A stretch of 64,000 bases of DNA from an uncultured Lachnospiraceae bacterium (GCA_937885345.1 CAKZZH010000132.1:11324-75323); one strand, 5' to 3'; counted from the stretch's first letter, positions 1-8,299 are shown. Translations and numbers: made by a program. The notes: a model not told the origin generated them from the sequence alone.

Positions 1-991
1 GATATTTCCAATTATGGCGACGTTTCTCAATAAAAGATGGAAACTTTTTTAATTGTTCAACGCCTACAGCTGCCTGTAAATCAGTTACTTTAAGATTGTA
101 TCCAAAGTGACTATAGACATACTTATGATCATAGCCTTTAGGTAATAACCCATATTGACCATCATATCTGTGCCCACAAAAATTGTCTCTTCCCGATGGA
201 CATATACAATCACGTCCCCAATCTCTGTACGAAAGAATCAACCTATGAAGCAAAGGATTATTCGTATACACGCAGCCCCCCTCTCCCATAGTCATATGAT
301 GTGGAGGATAAAATGATGACGTTCCAATATCGCCCCATGTACCGGTAAATCTTGTTTCTCCATCTATCGTATATTTGGTACCGAGTGCATCACAGTTATC
401 TTCGATAAGCCATAATCCATTCTTATCGCAGAAAGTCTTAACTGACTTCAGATCAAAAGGATTGCCCAGTGTATGCGCAATCATTACAGCTTTTGTTTTT
501 TTGCTAAGTGCGGCTTCAAGTAAACTTACATCTATGTTATACTGAGGCACGGTTACATCTACAAAAACGGGAATTGCCCCATACTGAATTACAGGTGTAA
601 CAGTAGTGGGGAATCCGGCCGCAACAGTAATAACTTCATCACCTTTTTTGATTTGCTTATCGCCAAGTTCCGGAGCGGTAAGTGACATAAAAGCAATTAA
701 GTTAGCTGATGAACCTGAATTAACAAGGTGCGCATATTTTACACCAATCCATTTAGCAAACTCTCTCTCAAACTGATCGGCAAAACGTCCGGTAGTAAGC
801 CAAAAATCCAGCACTGCATCTGTAAGAGATTGCATTTCTCTTTCATCATAGACTCTGCTGGCGTAACTGATTCTATCACCCGGTTTAAAGTCATCTTTAG
901 ATTCTTTTGGCTCTTTATATGTGTGATAAAAATCTGCAACTAATGATTTGATTTCCTCTCTTGCTTCTTCTTCGTTTTGCCACCTTTTCAT
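1..991 (-). CDS. rfbH: CDP-6-deoxyglucose 3-dehydrase (E1), partial at window edge
   Basis: The first 330 codons of a roughly 435-residue protein are visible; the gene runs off the left edge. It is a PMP-dependent enzyme of the DegT/AscC/ColD group that removes the C3 hydroxyl of CDP-4-keto-6-deoxyglucose. The hallmark is seen near residues 228-239: [13 protein letters not shown], where a histidine (about residue 232) replaces the PLP lysine of ordinary aminotransferases. Downstream [14 protein letters not shown] and an upstream Cys in [10 protein letters not shown] fit the [2Fe-2S] cysteine pattern of E1 enzymes. The ATG overlaps the upstream TGA (ATGA) behind GGAAAGGA, so translation is probably coupled. 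It acts after rfbF and a CDP-glucose 4,6-dehydratase that is not in the window. Confidence 0.93.
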   Translation of the reverse strand, partial: MKRWQNEEEAREEIKSLVADFYHTYKEPKESKDDFKPGDRISYASRVYDEREMQSLTDAVLDFWLTTGRFADQFEREFAKWIGVKYAHLVNSGSSANLIAFMSLTAPELGDKQIKKGDEVITVAAGFPTTVTPVIQYGAIPVFVDVTVPQYNIDVSLLEAALSKKTKAVMIAHTLGNPFDLKSVKTFCDKNGLWLIEDNCDALGTKYTIDGETRFTGTWGDIGTSSFYPPHHMTMGEGGCVYTNNPLLHRLILSYRDWGRDCICPSGRDNFCGHRYDGQYGLLPKGYDHKYVYSHFGYNLKVTDLQAAVGVEQLKKFPSFIEKRRHNWKY

Positions 992-1569
992 ATCAATTCC
1001 TTTCCGTTACTCAATCTCATAGGGGCCCTCTCGTATTCGGCGAATGTCATAAGAGCCAAATCCCTCTCTGAGTGGATAGCTACATTTTCATCTATGGGCC
1101 ACTTTATTCCGATTGTAGTATCATCAAACCGAATTCCCGTATCCGTTTCTTTGTCATATTTTCCATCACATTGGTACATCATCAAGGTATCATCTTCTAA
1201 TGCAACAAATCCGTGAGCAAATCCTCTAGGAATATAAACCGCTTTATGATTTGATGCACTTAACTCAGTGGAAACCCATTTTCTATATGTTGGGCTGTAT
1301 GGTCTTAAGTCTACAATGACATCCCATGCTTTACCGGAAATAACCGTAACAAGCTTTGCTTGTGGGTTATTAATTTGAAAGTGTAAGCCCCTAATAACAT
1401 TTTTTGCTGATTTAGAAATGAATGTTTCGTTTAATGAAAATTCAATCCCTGCCTCTAAAAAAATGTTTTTTTCAAATGATTTGGTAAAACCACCACGATT
1501 ATCGTCTACAAAAAAGCAATCTATTATATAAGCGTCCTTTAAACTAATTTTGTTAAATTTAAATTCCAT
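988..1569 (-). CDS. RmlC-like cupin sugar epimerase (dTDP/CDP-4-keto sugar epimerase)
   Basis: 193 residues with the RmlC family pattern: [13 protein letters not shown] near the N-terminus, IRGLHFQ with the catalytic histidine region, [13 protein letters not shown], and [16 protein letters not shown]. RmlC proteins epimerise C3 and/or C5 of 4-keto-6-deoxy sugars. Here no dTDP-rhamnose genes are present; the neighbours act on CDP-sugars. That context suggests the role of AscE, the 5-epimerase of the CDP-ascarylose route, which is an inference. The start overlaps the end of the upstream dehydrogenase by 11 bases and the stop overlaps the rfbH start, so it is one translationally coupled operon. 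Confidence 0.85.
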   Translation of the reverse strand: MEFKFNKISLKDAYIIDCFFVDDNRGGFTKSFEKNIFLEAGIEFSLNETFISKSAKNVIRGLHFQINNPQAKLVTVISGKAWDVIVDLRPYSPTYRKWVSTELSASNHKAVYIPRGFAHGFVALEDDTLMMYQCDGKYDKETDTGIRFDDTTIGIKWPIDENVAIHSERDLALMTFAEYERAPMRLSNGKELI

Positions 1570-2488
1570 TATCGTTTTCCTTTTTTATCCAATCAATTGT
1601 CTTTCTTATTCCCTCAGAGAATGATACCTGTGGTTCAAATCCTGTGTCGTTTTTTACAGCATATATATCAAATTCATTATATGATAGTGATATTCCGTTA
1701 AAGGGCAGTTCTCCAAGACCTATCTCTATCTGTGGATTCACACAGTTTCGCATCTCTATCAGGTAATTTTTTAACGATTGAGGGTTCAAACTTCCTATGT
1801 AGTATGTGCGATTGGTAATTCCTCGTTCTCCTATATAATAAAAAGCTTTTGCTGCATCAGTGATATATATAAAATCATATAATTGATCGCCGGAAGAAAA
1901 TGAACAACGCTCTCCATTAAGAAGTTTTCTTAAACTCGTATTTATCAACCTAGGACTTAACTCACCCGCGCCATAAATATTTGAAATGACGCCACGAATA
2001 TAATTTATGCCAAACGAAGCTGCTATAGTTCTAGCCATATAATTCGCAGCTAATTTGGCACTACAATAAAGAGAGTTAATACCCGGTGAACTTTCTGTTT
2101 TCATTACAGCATCAATTTCGTATTCCATGACACTAGATGCAAAAACAAATGTCTTACAACCGATTTGTGCACACGCTCTTACTGCATCACATAAGTATTT
2201 AATGTTTTTGATCTGTACATCTTCATCAGCTCTTTTTGCCCCAGCGCTCCCCTCCCATGCAAAATGATAAAAAGCATCAGCCGTACGGGAATTTATCAAA
2301 TCAGGCAAGGAAACATACTCCGACAAATCGCATACTACTATATCCATAACTCCATATTCTTTGAGGAGTTTTGACCTTTCATCATTTTTTCGTACAACTG
2401 CGATTACATCCATTCCTTGATCAACGAGTTCCCTACATACTGCACTTCCAACAAATCCGGTTGCTCCTGTTACAATCGCCCTTTTCAC
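1559..2488 (-). CDS. NAD(P)-dependent SDR-type nucleotide-sugar epimerase/reductase
   Basis: 309 residues of the extended short-chain dehydrogenase family. The N-terminal Rossmann motif GATGFVGSAV, the active-site YCSAK (YxxxK) and a preceding FASSVMEYE region are visible. Such enzymes finish nucleotide-sugar pathways by epimerising or reducing a 4-keto group. Placed between rfbF and an RmlC-like epimerase and rfbH, it best fits the final 4-ketoreductase of a CDP-3,6-dideoxyhexose (AscF or RfbJ role), but CDP-glucose 4,6-dehydratase cannot be excluded from sequence alone. It begins six bases after the rfbF stop. Composition is more AT-rich than the central genes, as is common for surface-polysaccharide genes. 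Confidence 0.82.
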   Translation of the reverse strand: MKRAIVTGATGFVGSAVCRELVDQGMDVIAVVRKNDERSKLLKEYGVMDIVVCDLSEYVSLPDLINSRTADAFYHFAWEGSAGAKRADEDVQIKNIKYLCDAVRACAQIGCKTFVFASSVMEYEIDAVMKTESSPGINSLYCSAKLAANYMARTIAASFGINYIRGVISNIYGAGELSPRLINTSLRKLLNGERCSFSSGDQLYDFIYITDAAKAFYYIGERGITNRTYYIGSLNPQSLKNYLIEMRNCVNPQIEIGLGELPFNGISLSYNEFDIYAVKNDTGFEPQVSFSEGIRKTIDWIKKENDNGI

Positions 2489-2494
2489 CTGGAT

Positions 2495-3271
2495 TTACCC
2501 CCATACTTTCCATTCAGCTTTGTTTTCTCCCCAAAGTTTTTCTAATTTTTCTTTATCCCTAAGCGTATCCATACATTGCCAAAAGCCTTCGTGCTGATAA
2601 GACATCAATTGGCCTTTCTTAGCCAGATTCCAAAGAGGTTCACGCTCAAAAATGGTGTCATCACCGGATATTTCATCAAAAATCTCCGGTTGAAATACCA
2701 TAAATCCGCAGTTAATCCAATTGCCATCATGAATGTTTTTTTCTCTGAATTCTAATACCTGTCCATCTACTATATCCAAATTTCCAAAACGGCTCTCCGG
2801 GCGAACAGAAGACATCGTACCGATTTTACCGTGTTTCTTATGGTATTCGACTAAAGTATTTATGTTGATATTTGACACACCATCACCATATGTCAACATA
2901 AATGGATTGTTCCCAATATATTTTTGTATACGTTTAATCCTTCCTCCGGTCATAGTATTCAATCCTGTGTCGACTATTGTAACTTTCCAAGCTTCTGTTT
3001 CATTGTCATGAACAGTAACCTTCCTGCCACCATCAACGAAATCATAGGTTAGATCACAATTGTGTAAAAAGTAATTATCAAAATATTCCTTGATAACATA
3101 CTGCTTATATCCAGCACAAATGATAAATTCATTATATCCATAGAAATAGTAATGCTTCATAATATGCCAAAGAATGGGTTTTCCACCTATTTCAATCATA
3201 GGCTTAGGTTTTAAAAAGGACTCCTCCGAAATACGAGTACCGAATCCACCTGCCAAGATAACGACTTTCAT
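2495..3271 (-). CDS. rfbF: Glucose-1-phosphate cytidylyltransferase
   Basis: 258 residues, the usual family length. It makes CDP-glucose from CTP and glucose-1-phosphate, the first step to CDP-3,6-dideoxyhexoses. The nucleotidyltransferase signature LAGGFGTRISEE is at the N-terminus, followed by KPKPMIEIGGKPILWHIMK and LTYGDGVSNI, which are typical of RfbF/DdhA. The ATG follows a GGGAGGAAATAAG ribosome site. It is the first gene of the visible minus-strand operon; its promoter should lie in 3272-3560 but no convincing -35/-10 pair was found. Confidence 0.95.
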   Translation of the reverse strand: MKVVILAGGFGTRISEESFLKPKPMIEIGGKPILWHIMKHYYFYGYNEFIICAGYKQYVIKEYFDNYFLHNCDLTYDFVDGGRKVTVHDNETEAWKVTIVDTGLNTMTGGRIKRIQKYIGNNPFMLTYGDGVSNININTLVEYHKKHGKIGTMSSVRPESRFGNLDIVDGQVLEFREKNIHDGNWINCGFMVFQPEIFDEISGDDTIFEREPLWNLAKKGQLMSYQHEGFWQCMDTLRDKEKLEKLWGENKAEWKVWG

Positions 3272-3560
3272 CTTATTTCCTCCCTATCTTTTGATTATAA
3301 GTTTGCTACTATCGATTAAAAATGCATCTATCACTGCATTCGCTTTCTCTATCATTAATTTCAAAATTATTCATTACCGTATTGTGGATTTTTGAAGAAT
3401 TGTCTATGCTTGTCCGTTACTGATTTGTATTTTGAGTTAGTACACCAGAAAACATACCTTCGTTTCCTAATAAATATACCCAATATGTACCTTCAAGTCA
3501 AGGATTTTGGTTACTGGAGAGTAATCCTGGAGAGTAATCAAATATTCCGGTTTAACGGAT
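3272..3560. other. AT-rich intergenic spacer upstream of the CDP-sugar operon
   Basis: About 290 bases without a supported gene. It holds the rfbF ribosome site, a 13-bp tandem repeat (listed separately) and presumably the operon promoter. A TATAAT-like box on the minus strand at 3291-3296 is too close to the ribosome site to be useful. A 63-codon plus-strand reading frame at 3392-3583 has no ribosome site and no recognisable features. Confidence 0.5.
3514..3539. repeat. 13-bp perfect tandem repeat, two copies
   Basis: CTGGAGAGTAATC occurs at 3514-3526 and again at 3527-3539 with no spacer. It lies in the spacer between tRNA-Cys and the CDP-sugar operon. The function is unknown; it may be a slippage duplication. 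Confidence 0.9.
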
Positions 3561-3586
3561 TAAAAAAAGAACTGCTCATATGAGCA
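3561..3586 (-). terminator. Rho-independent terminator after tRNA-Cys
   Basis: On the minus strand, just past the tRNA 3' end, the self-complementary TGCTCATATGAGCA (3573-3586) is followed by GTTC and a run of seven T (3568 down to 3562). Confidence 0.65.
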
Positions 3587-3600
3587 ATCCTTTTAATAAG

Positions 3601-3671
3601 AGGCGAGTGCCGGATTTGAACCGGCGATCAGGGTGTTGCAGACCCACGCCTTACCACTTGGCTAACTCGCC
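3601..3671 (-). tRNA. tRNA-Cys (GCA)
   Basis: The reverse complement folds into a 71-nt cloverleaf. The acceptor stem GGCGAGT pairs fully with ACTCGCC. T8 and A9 follow, then a short D-arm, an anticodon loop CTGCAAC giving anticodon GCA, and the T-arm GCCGG-TTCAAAT-CCGGC. The discriminator base is U, as expected for cysteine tRNAs. CCA is not encoded. Confidence 0.95.
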
Positions 3672-3714
3672 CGACAGCTTTTACATTATAGCAAGGCACT
3701 TTATGCAAGTCAAG

Positions 3715-3754
3715 GCTTTTTTGAGCGGCCATAAGCTTTTTTGAGCGGCCATAA
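3715..3754. repeat. 20-bp perfect tandem repeat, two copies
   Basis: The 20-base unit beginning GCTTTTTTGAGC and ending GGCCATAA occurs at 3715-3734 and 3735-3754. It sits between the tRNA 5' side and the cvpA-like stop codon. Read on the minus strand each unit carries TTATGGCCGCTCAAAAAAGC. Confidence 0.9.
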
Positions 3755-3762
3755 GCTTATGA

Positions 3763-4425
3763 TCACAGGAACGCCATCACGATATTGTTATCATACAGAA
3801 ATGTCAGGAAAGGACTGGCGGCGATTTCCGTAAGCACGCGCGCAGGAAAAGGCGACGATGCAAACGCTGTGACAAGCACCATAAGGAACCATATCACAAG
3901 TAATGAAAGCACAAGGCCGACCACAAGCCCCAGAAAACGGTTAACGACTTTGATCGCGGGTATTTTACTTACGCCGCGAAGTATCAGGGCGACAATTGTG
4001 ATCGCCAGGCTTATCACCAGGAAAACAGCAATGTATACAAGTGCATTAAATATAATATTGGTAACCGAGGTAACGATAAAAGAATTGTAGGATTCGGCGA
4101 TTGTGGCAGTTGCGCTGTCTACCTGAAGCCGGAGTTTCTCTTTCATTCCGTCCGTAATGGGAAGATCGTCAAGATCGATCTGACTTGTCGAATCTTTGAG
4201 AAGCCCGAGTTCGCTTAGACTTCCCTGCGTTTTCTCTTCCACTGTCGTCTTCCAGTTGGTATTTGATTCAATAAAGGCGCTTGCCCTGGGCGCGAGCAGA
4301 ACCGTTGCGACCATGATAACCGCAATGGATACAAGGGATATTACCATATTGATAACGCCCCTGAAATATCCCAGCACGCCGAACAAAAGAATAATCCCGA
4401 TTACTATAATCAGTGTAAGACTCAT
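3763..4425 (-). CDS. CvpA family membrane protein
   Basis: 220 residues with four predicted membrane segments, the first at about residues 4-24 (LIIVIGIILLFGVLGYFRG, with the family's GYFRG turn) and the others near 26-46, 115-145 and 160-190. CvpA-like proteins are inner-membrane proteins linked to envelope stress and colicin V secretion in Proteobacteria; the molecular role in Firmicutes is unknown. An extracellular loop of about 60 residues lies between segments two and three. It is the last gene of the envelope operon; its ATG overlaps the upstream TAA by one base. Confidence 0.85.
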   Translation of the reverse strand: MSLTLIIVIGIILLFGVLGYFRGVINMVISLVSIAVIMVATVLLAPRASAFIESNTNWKTTVEEKTQGSLSELGLLKDSTSQIDLDDLPITDGMKEKLRLQVDSATATIAESYNSFIVTSVTNIIFNALVYIAVFLVISLAITIVALILRGVSKIPAIKVVNRFLGLVVGLVLSLLVIWFLMVLVTAFASSPFPARVLTEIAASPFLTFLYDNNIVMAFL

Positions 4426-5615
4426 TATTTAAGCTTGATCCTTTCTATCAGTGAAGGTGATGCATGCACATAATATTTGTCGCCGCTTTGAATGTCAAAC
4501 GCTACGACATCGTCATCAAAAGTATACTCAAACACGGTATCTGCGGCCATATTAAGCATTTTAACGTCACTGTCGGCATACATATAGATATAGCTGTCCG
4601 TAAATCCGTAATGATCATACAAAAAGTCCGTCTCGTACTTCATTTCCTGCTGCCCTTTGGCATCGTACACCCTGATCACATAGTCGCCATCCTCGGGCAT
4701 CGTCACAATACCGATATACTTGTCCGAATAAAATATCCTGTTGACCCTGTCCTCAAAATCAATCGTCTTAATCTCGGCAACATTTCTGCCGACACTGTAT
4801 AATCTGAGCTGATTCTCGGATATTGATGCAGCCACGGCATCATTTATAAAATACACCGCCGGCACCAGCGCATCCGACGCAAAACCGCCGATAAGTTTCT
4901 GATTTACATCCTGCCCCGCACTTCCGAAATTGTAGAACACCACGCTTGAAGCAAGCTTGGTACCCTCGATGGTTACATACGAAACCATCATATAATCACC
5001 ATCTTCGGAAATATCGATATTAATGGGTGTACCGGTCTGTGAAAGTACGACTTTGATATCGCTGACAGTGTTCCCCTCTTTGTCGAACATACGGATATAA
5101 TCCGCCGTCGAATCCTCAAGAATTACCGCAGCCACACCGTTCGCGCTCACAACACCTTTAAGGATCGGAAGATTGGTACGGATCGATTTGCTGAAGCCGT
5201 CCACACCGACTATATACATATTCAGCCCGCCCTTATCATATGCAATAAAATAATTACCGCACATGTCCACAGCCGGCTCGGATATTTCAAAAGTAACATC
5301 CCACAAAGCATTACATGCGTTGTCATATGCAGAAGCGCCGTCACGGGTTATTTTAACGAAGCCGTCTCCAAATGAACGGATCACACTCTGACTGTCGGAT
5401 GACAAAGTAATATGTCCGAGGGAAGTATATCCGCTAAATGAACTCTTGCGGGTAACCATAACCACGATAAGGACCGTGACAGCAAGAACAAGGATCACGA
5501 TCAATATAGCATAACCGGTATGCTTTCTATGATTCCTGATCCTTGTATCATAATTGTCATCAGCCGTATCTTCAGGCTCTGTTTGATTTCTAATGTTGCG
5601 TTTTATATCAGACAA
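4425..5615 (-). CDS. Membrane-anchored beta-propeller-like protein (DUF5711-type)
   Basis: 396 residues: a short cytoplasmic N-terminus, one membrane segment at about residues 34-54 (AILIVILVLAVTVLIVVMV), then about 340 residues outside the membrane rich in beta strands and repeating units of the form FDKEGNTVSDI, YDAKGQQEMKY, FGDGFVKITRDG. These resemble WD40/PQQ-like propeller blades, and I recall this family as DUF5711. The start is TTG at 5615 with AGGAG ten bases upstream; no ATG lies nearby. It is third of four genes in the operon with the MPN-like/LysM and CvpA proteins. The ligand or partner is unknown. Confidence 0.75.
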   Translation of the reverse strand: MSDIKRNIRNQTEPEDTADDNYDTRIRNHRKHTGYAILIVILVLAVTVLIVVMVTRKSSFSGYTSLGHITLSSDSQSVIRSFGDGFVKITRDGASAYDNACNALWDVTFEISEPAVDMCGNYFIAYDKGGLNMYIVGVDGFSKSIRTNLPILKGVVSANGVAAVILEDSTADYIRMFDKEGNTVSDIKVVLSQTGTPINIDISEDGDYMMVSYVTIEGTKLASSVVFYNFGSAGQDVNQKLIGGFASDALVPAVYFINDAVAASISENQLRLYSVGRNVAEIKTIDFEDRVNRIFYSDKYIGIVTMPEDGDYVIRVYDAKGQQEMKYETDFLYDHYGFTDSYIYMYADSDVKMLNMAADTVFEYTFDDDVVAFDIQSGDKYYVHASPSLIERIKLK

Positions 5616-5633
5616 GCAAATTCCACTCCTGCT

Positions 5634-6731
5634 CTAATTAGGGATTTTGATCGTTGTTCCCGGAAGAAGGCTTGAGTCGGTAAGGCCGTTAAGTGCCATG
5701 ATCTCCTGAACCTTGGCATGATCCTGCGTGCCGAAGAAGGTCTGACATATTCCGTAAAGTGTATCGCCGCTCTTAATGGTATATGTACGATATTCCACTT
5801 CGGTTGCAGGCTCCTCGGTTGTAGGCTCTTCTGTTGTAGGTTCTTCGGTTGCAGGCTCCTCTGTCGTAGGCTCTTCGGTGGTCGAATCCTCATCGGTTTC
5901 ATCGTTACCGGTTGTCTCACCCGAATCCATCGTCGTCTCCTTCGAGCCATCGGTGGTTGAATTATCGGCTATCACATTCGTCGGATCAGTGGCAGAACTC
6001 TCACCGCCCGAAGTTGTGGGATTCTCACTGTCATATTTGTTTATAACGCTGACGCCTATAACAAGCACCGTCGTTAAAAGCAGTACGCTCAGAACATATA
6101 CGATCGTAAGATGCCTCTTGGCAGCCGCACGGTCGCCTGAAGCACCCTTCTTGTCTTTCTTCTCGGTCTTAACCGGACGCACTTTACCGTCACTGATCCC
6201 AAGATAATTCTTCATAAAGCTGTTGCGCTCATAATAAATATCATAACCGTTAAGCGGCTTAAGCCACTCGTTCCGGTATTCGTAGAAGCGCTCGGCAACG
6301 GGATCCTTGGGATTCATATAATAAAATATCTGATCCGGATCTTCAAAATTATTCACATGATTCTGGACCATTATATCAAGGTTATCATTTCTTATAACGG
6401 AAGATGTGAGGAACCATCCGACAACTTCCATTCCCGCAAAGTTCATTGCAATCTGACCTTTGACAACCGACCATGTCTCTGATGTAAAAGCGATACCGTC
6501 CGTATATACCGCTGCATTCTCAATAAGCAGCGCTGCTCTGACCGCTATATTAATAATATCATCTTCCTTCTGAATGCAACCGAGAAGAACGCCTACTCTT
6601 CCTTCCTCGTCGGAAGCAATCCTGATATCATGAAGATAATTGTAAACGCAGTCCTCTATAAATATACGATGCGTACCGTCATTTACACCTATTTTACGGG
6701 TGCTTTGCGGAATAACGAAAGCCTCTTTCAT
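5634..6731 (-). CDS. MPN-like domain, transmembrane and LysM protein
   Basis: 365 residues. Residues about 20-145 resemble a JAB/MPN fold: EEGRVGVLLGCIQKEDDIINI, MEVVGWFLTSSV (105-112) and DPDQIFYYMNP. The metal-binding histidines expected at the GWxHSHP position are absent (GWFLTS), so this would be a catalytically dead MPN domain. A single membrane helix spans 208-230. Residues 237-310 form a Thr/Glu/Pro spacer with TTEEP/ATEEP repeats, and 316-364 are a LysM domain (YTIKSGDTLYGICQTFFG) that binds peptidoglycan. The expected topology is MPN inside, LysM in the wall. Its ATG lies five bases after the preceding stop, behind GGAGG. The MPN assignment is by pattern only. Confidence 0.75.
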   Translation of the reverse strand: MKEAFVIPQSTRKIGVNDGTHRIFIEDCVYNYLHDIRIASDEEGRVGVLLGCIQKEDDIINIAVRAALLIENAAVYTDGIAFTSETWSVVKGQIAMNFAGMEVVGWFLTSSVIRNDNLDIMVQNHVNNFEDPDQIFYYMNPKDPVAERFYEYRNEWLKPLNGYDIYYERNSFMKNYLGISDGKVRPVKTEKKDKKGASGDRAAAKRHLTIVYVLSVLLLTTVLVIGVSVINKYDSENPTTSGGESSATDPTNVIADNSTTDGSKETTMDSGETTGNDETDEDSTTEEPTTEEPATEEPTTEEPTTEEPATEVEYRTYTIKSGDTLYGICQTFFGTQDHAKVQEIMALNGLTDSSLLPGTTIKIPN

Positions 6732-6736
6732 TATCC

Positions 6737-7849
6737 TTAAACCTCCTGTTTCTCCAAAAACTTAATTGCCTCGCCTACAGTTGCTGCCTGTCCGGACTGC
6801 ATGATCTCAAGAAGTTCATCAATCTTCTCCTCCTGAGCGTATCTCTTATCAAGATATGCTTCATATTCGGTGGAAATAAAGAGTTTCCCCTCCTGAACAG
6901 CCTTCTCATAGCTGGATTTCTCAGCATCAAGCTCACTGTATCTGGCATTAAGAGAATCAATCGCAGGCTTAAGTCTGGCCTGAATCTCTTCGGTTATCTC
7001 ATTCTTAGTCTTGGACTCAAATTCGCTGAGGGCCGCATTCTTACGGTTAAGCATATCATCGAGCTGTGACTGGTTGGTGTTTATTTTATCGTCAAAAGCA
7101 CCGAGGCCGTATTCGGAATCATCCTTGGCAGCGTGCGATTTAATGGACCTGGTGATCTTACGGATCTGCTTGTCATTGCCCGCAATCTGCTCCTTGAGCG
7201 ACTTGATCGAAAGAAGCGTTTCTTTATTCTTACCCTTGGTAAAATGACCTATAAGGATGTAAATAAGCAGGAATACAACAATGCATGCAAAAAATGTGAT
7301 GCCAACCTCAACCGCATCGGGAAGAACGCTCGCCTTCTCCCACGGAAGCAGGATATATACTGCCATCGGGATCAGAAGGAAGAATATGATAAATGCAAGC
7401 GCGCATACAAAAACATCACCGACAGTTTTGGTAAAATACAACCTGTAATAAGTTCTTATATTGCAGATAAACGGAAGCTTGGCGCTTCTGATAAGTGCTT
7501 TGATATTATTCTTAAGTTCCTTGTTCTGACCGACAAGTTCTGCGGTCTCCTCCGCAATACGCTCGCCGACACCCTTTTCCTTGGCCTTATTTCTCTCGCC
7601 CTTGGCATTCTTAAGTCTGCTCTCGGCTTTGGCTATTTCACTGTTAAAACTGCTTGCAACCGCAGTCCTTCTCTTCTTGATGGTAGAATCTATCTCATCC
7701 TGCATCTTCCTGGTAGAAGAATCTATTTCTTTCCTGGTAGAAGCGAGCCTTCCGGTAACCTGTTCAAGCTTCTTGCTGTTTTCATTAAGTTCTGCTATCT
7801 TGTCCCTATAAGAACGAAGGGCACTGATATCACCGTTAAGAATATTCAT
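6737..7849 (-). CDS. Coiled-coil protein with two membrane helices
   Basis: 370 residues and not a family I can name. Residues about 10-130 and 220-350 are charged heptad-rich coiled coil; between them lie two membrane segments, about 145-170 (VFVCALAFIIFFLLIPMAVYILL) and 180-205 (EVGITFFACIVVFLLIYILIG). Both coiled-coil parts therefore face the same side, probably the cytoplasm. It is the first gene of the envelope operon, with ATG behind GGAGGTAGGCATA and a good promoter upstream. Its partner is likely the MPN-like/LysM protein encoded next to it, which is an inference from adjacency. Confidence 0.75.
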   Translation of the reverse strand: MNILNGDISALRSYRDKIAELNENSKKLEQVTGRLASTRKEIDSSTRKMQDEIDSTIKKRRTAVASSFNSEIAKAESRLKNAKGERNKAKEKGVGERIAEETAELVGQNKELKNNIKALIRSAKLPFICNIRTYYRLYFTKTVGDVFVCALAFIIFFLLIPMAVYILLPWEKASVLPDAVEVGITFFACIVVFLLIYILIGHFTKGKNKETLLSIKSLKEQIAGNDKQIRKITRSIKSHAAKDDSEYGLGAFDDKINTNQSQLDDMLNRKNAALSEFESKTKNEITEEIQARLKPAIDSLNARYSELDAEKSSYEKAVQEGKLFISTEYEAYLDKRYAQEEKIDELLEIMQSGQAATVGEAIKFLEKQEV

Positions 7850-7891
7850 TATGCCTACCTCCGTAGCTTCTGATTATAACACACCCTATAA

Positions 7892-7920
7892 ATTATAAAG
7901 CATTCGCGCAATATCTACAA
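7892..7920 (-). promoter_or_regulatory. Promoter of the coiled-coil/LysM/CvpA operon
   Basis: Minus strand TTGTAG (7920-7915), 17-bp spacer, TATAAT (7897-7892). It ends about 42 bases before the 7849 start codon. Confidence 0.65.
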
Positions 7921-7996
7921 GTATAAAATGCTTATCCGGCACGCCTTTGGTCATATGCCACTTTGCAAGTTGCGGGATGGCAAACCGTAAAATATA

Positions 7997-8005
7997 TGCT
8001 ATAAT
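7997..8005 (+). promoter_or_regulatory. Extended -10 promoter of the 88-residue gene
   Basis: TGCTATAAT at 7997-8005 is an extended -10 element. The -35 region (TGGCAA, 17 bp upstream) is weak. The same TGCTATAAT occurs in the cellobiose phosphorylase promoter. Confidence 0.55.
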
Positions 8006-8032
8006 GCCTCTTGATAATAAGGAGATCCGTTT

Positions 8033-8299
8033 ATGTTCAGAATGTGGTGTAAAATTTACAAAGAAAACCATTTGGTAAAAGATACGGTGATCGAGGACAC
8101 GCGCGATACAAACAGGACGCGTAAGGTCCTCGACGGCCTTGAGGAGTGCTGTAATCGTTTCAACCTCACTCCCCCTATCTGGCTCGATCTGAATGTAAGC
8201 GACTTCAAGCGCTTCTCCTACACCCGTTTCAACAGCCATAATTTTATTGAAAATATCGATTTTGATTATCTGGAGATCCGCATGATCGATGAAGACTGA
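8033..8299 (+). CDS. Small conserved protein of unknown function
   Basis: 88 residues with no membrane segment, starting at an ATG with AAGGAG eight bases upstream. The composition is polar and aromatic, ending in a strongly acidic tail (DFDYLEIRMIDED). I recognise no domain. A promoter and ribosome site of its own, and lack of a comparable frame explanation on the other strand, support a real gene. It faces xpt tail to tail. Confidence 0.7.
   Translation: MFRMWCKIYKENHLVKDTVIEDTRDTNRTRKVLDGLEECCNRFNLTPPIWLDLNVSDFKRFSYTRFNSHNFIENIDFDYLEIRMIDED

Noticed and set aside
3291..3296. TATAAT box as rfbF promoter
   Set aside because: The start point would fall in the ribosome site, and the -35 (TTTTTA) is poor.
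3392..3583. 63-codon plus-strand reading frame before tRNA-Cys
   Set aside because: No ribosome site, no recognisable features, and it overlaps a tandem repeat and the tRNA terminator.
5776..6207. Serine/valine-rich plus-strand frame opposite the LysM gene
   Set aside because: Its repeats are only the reverse reading of the Thr/Glu/Pro linker of the real gene.
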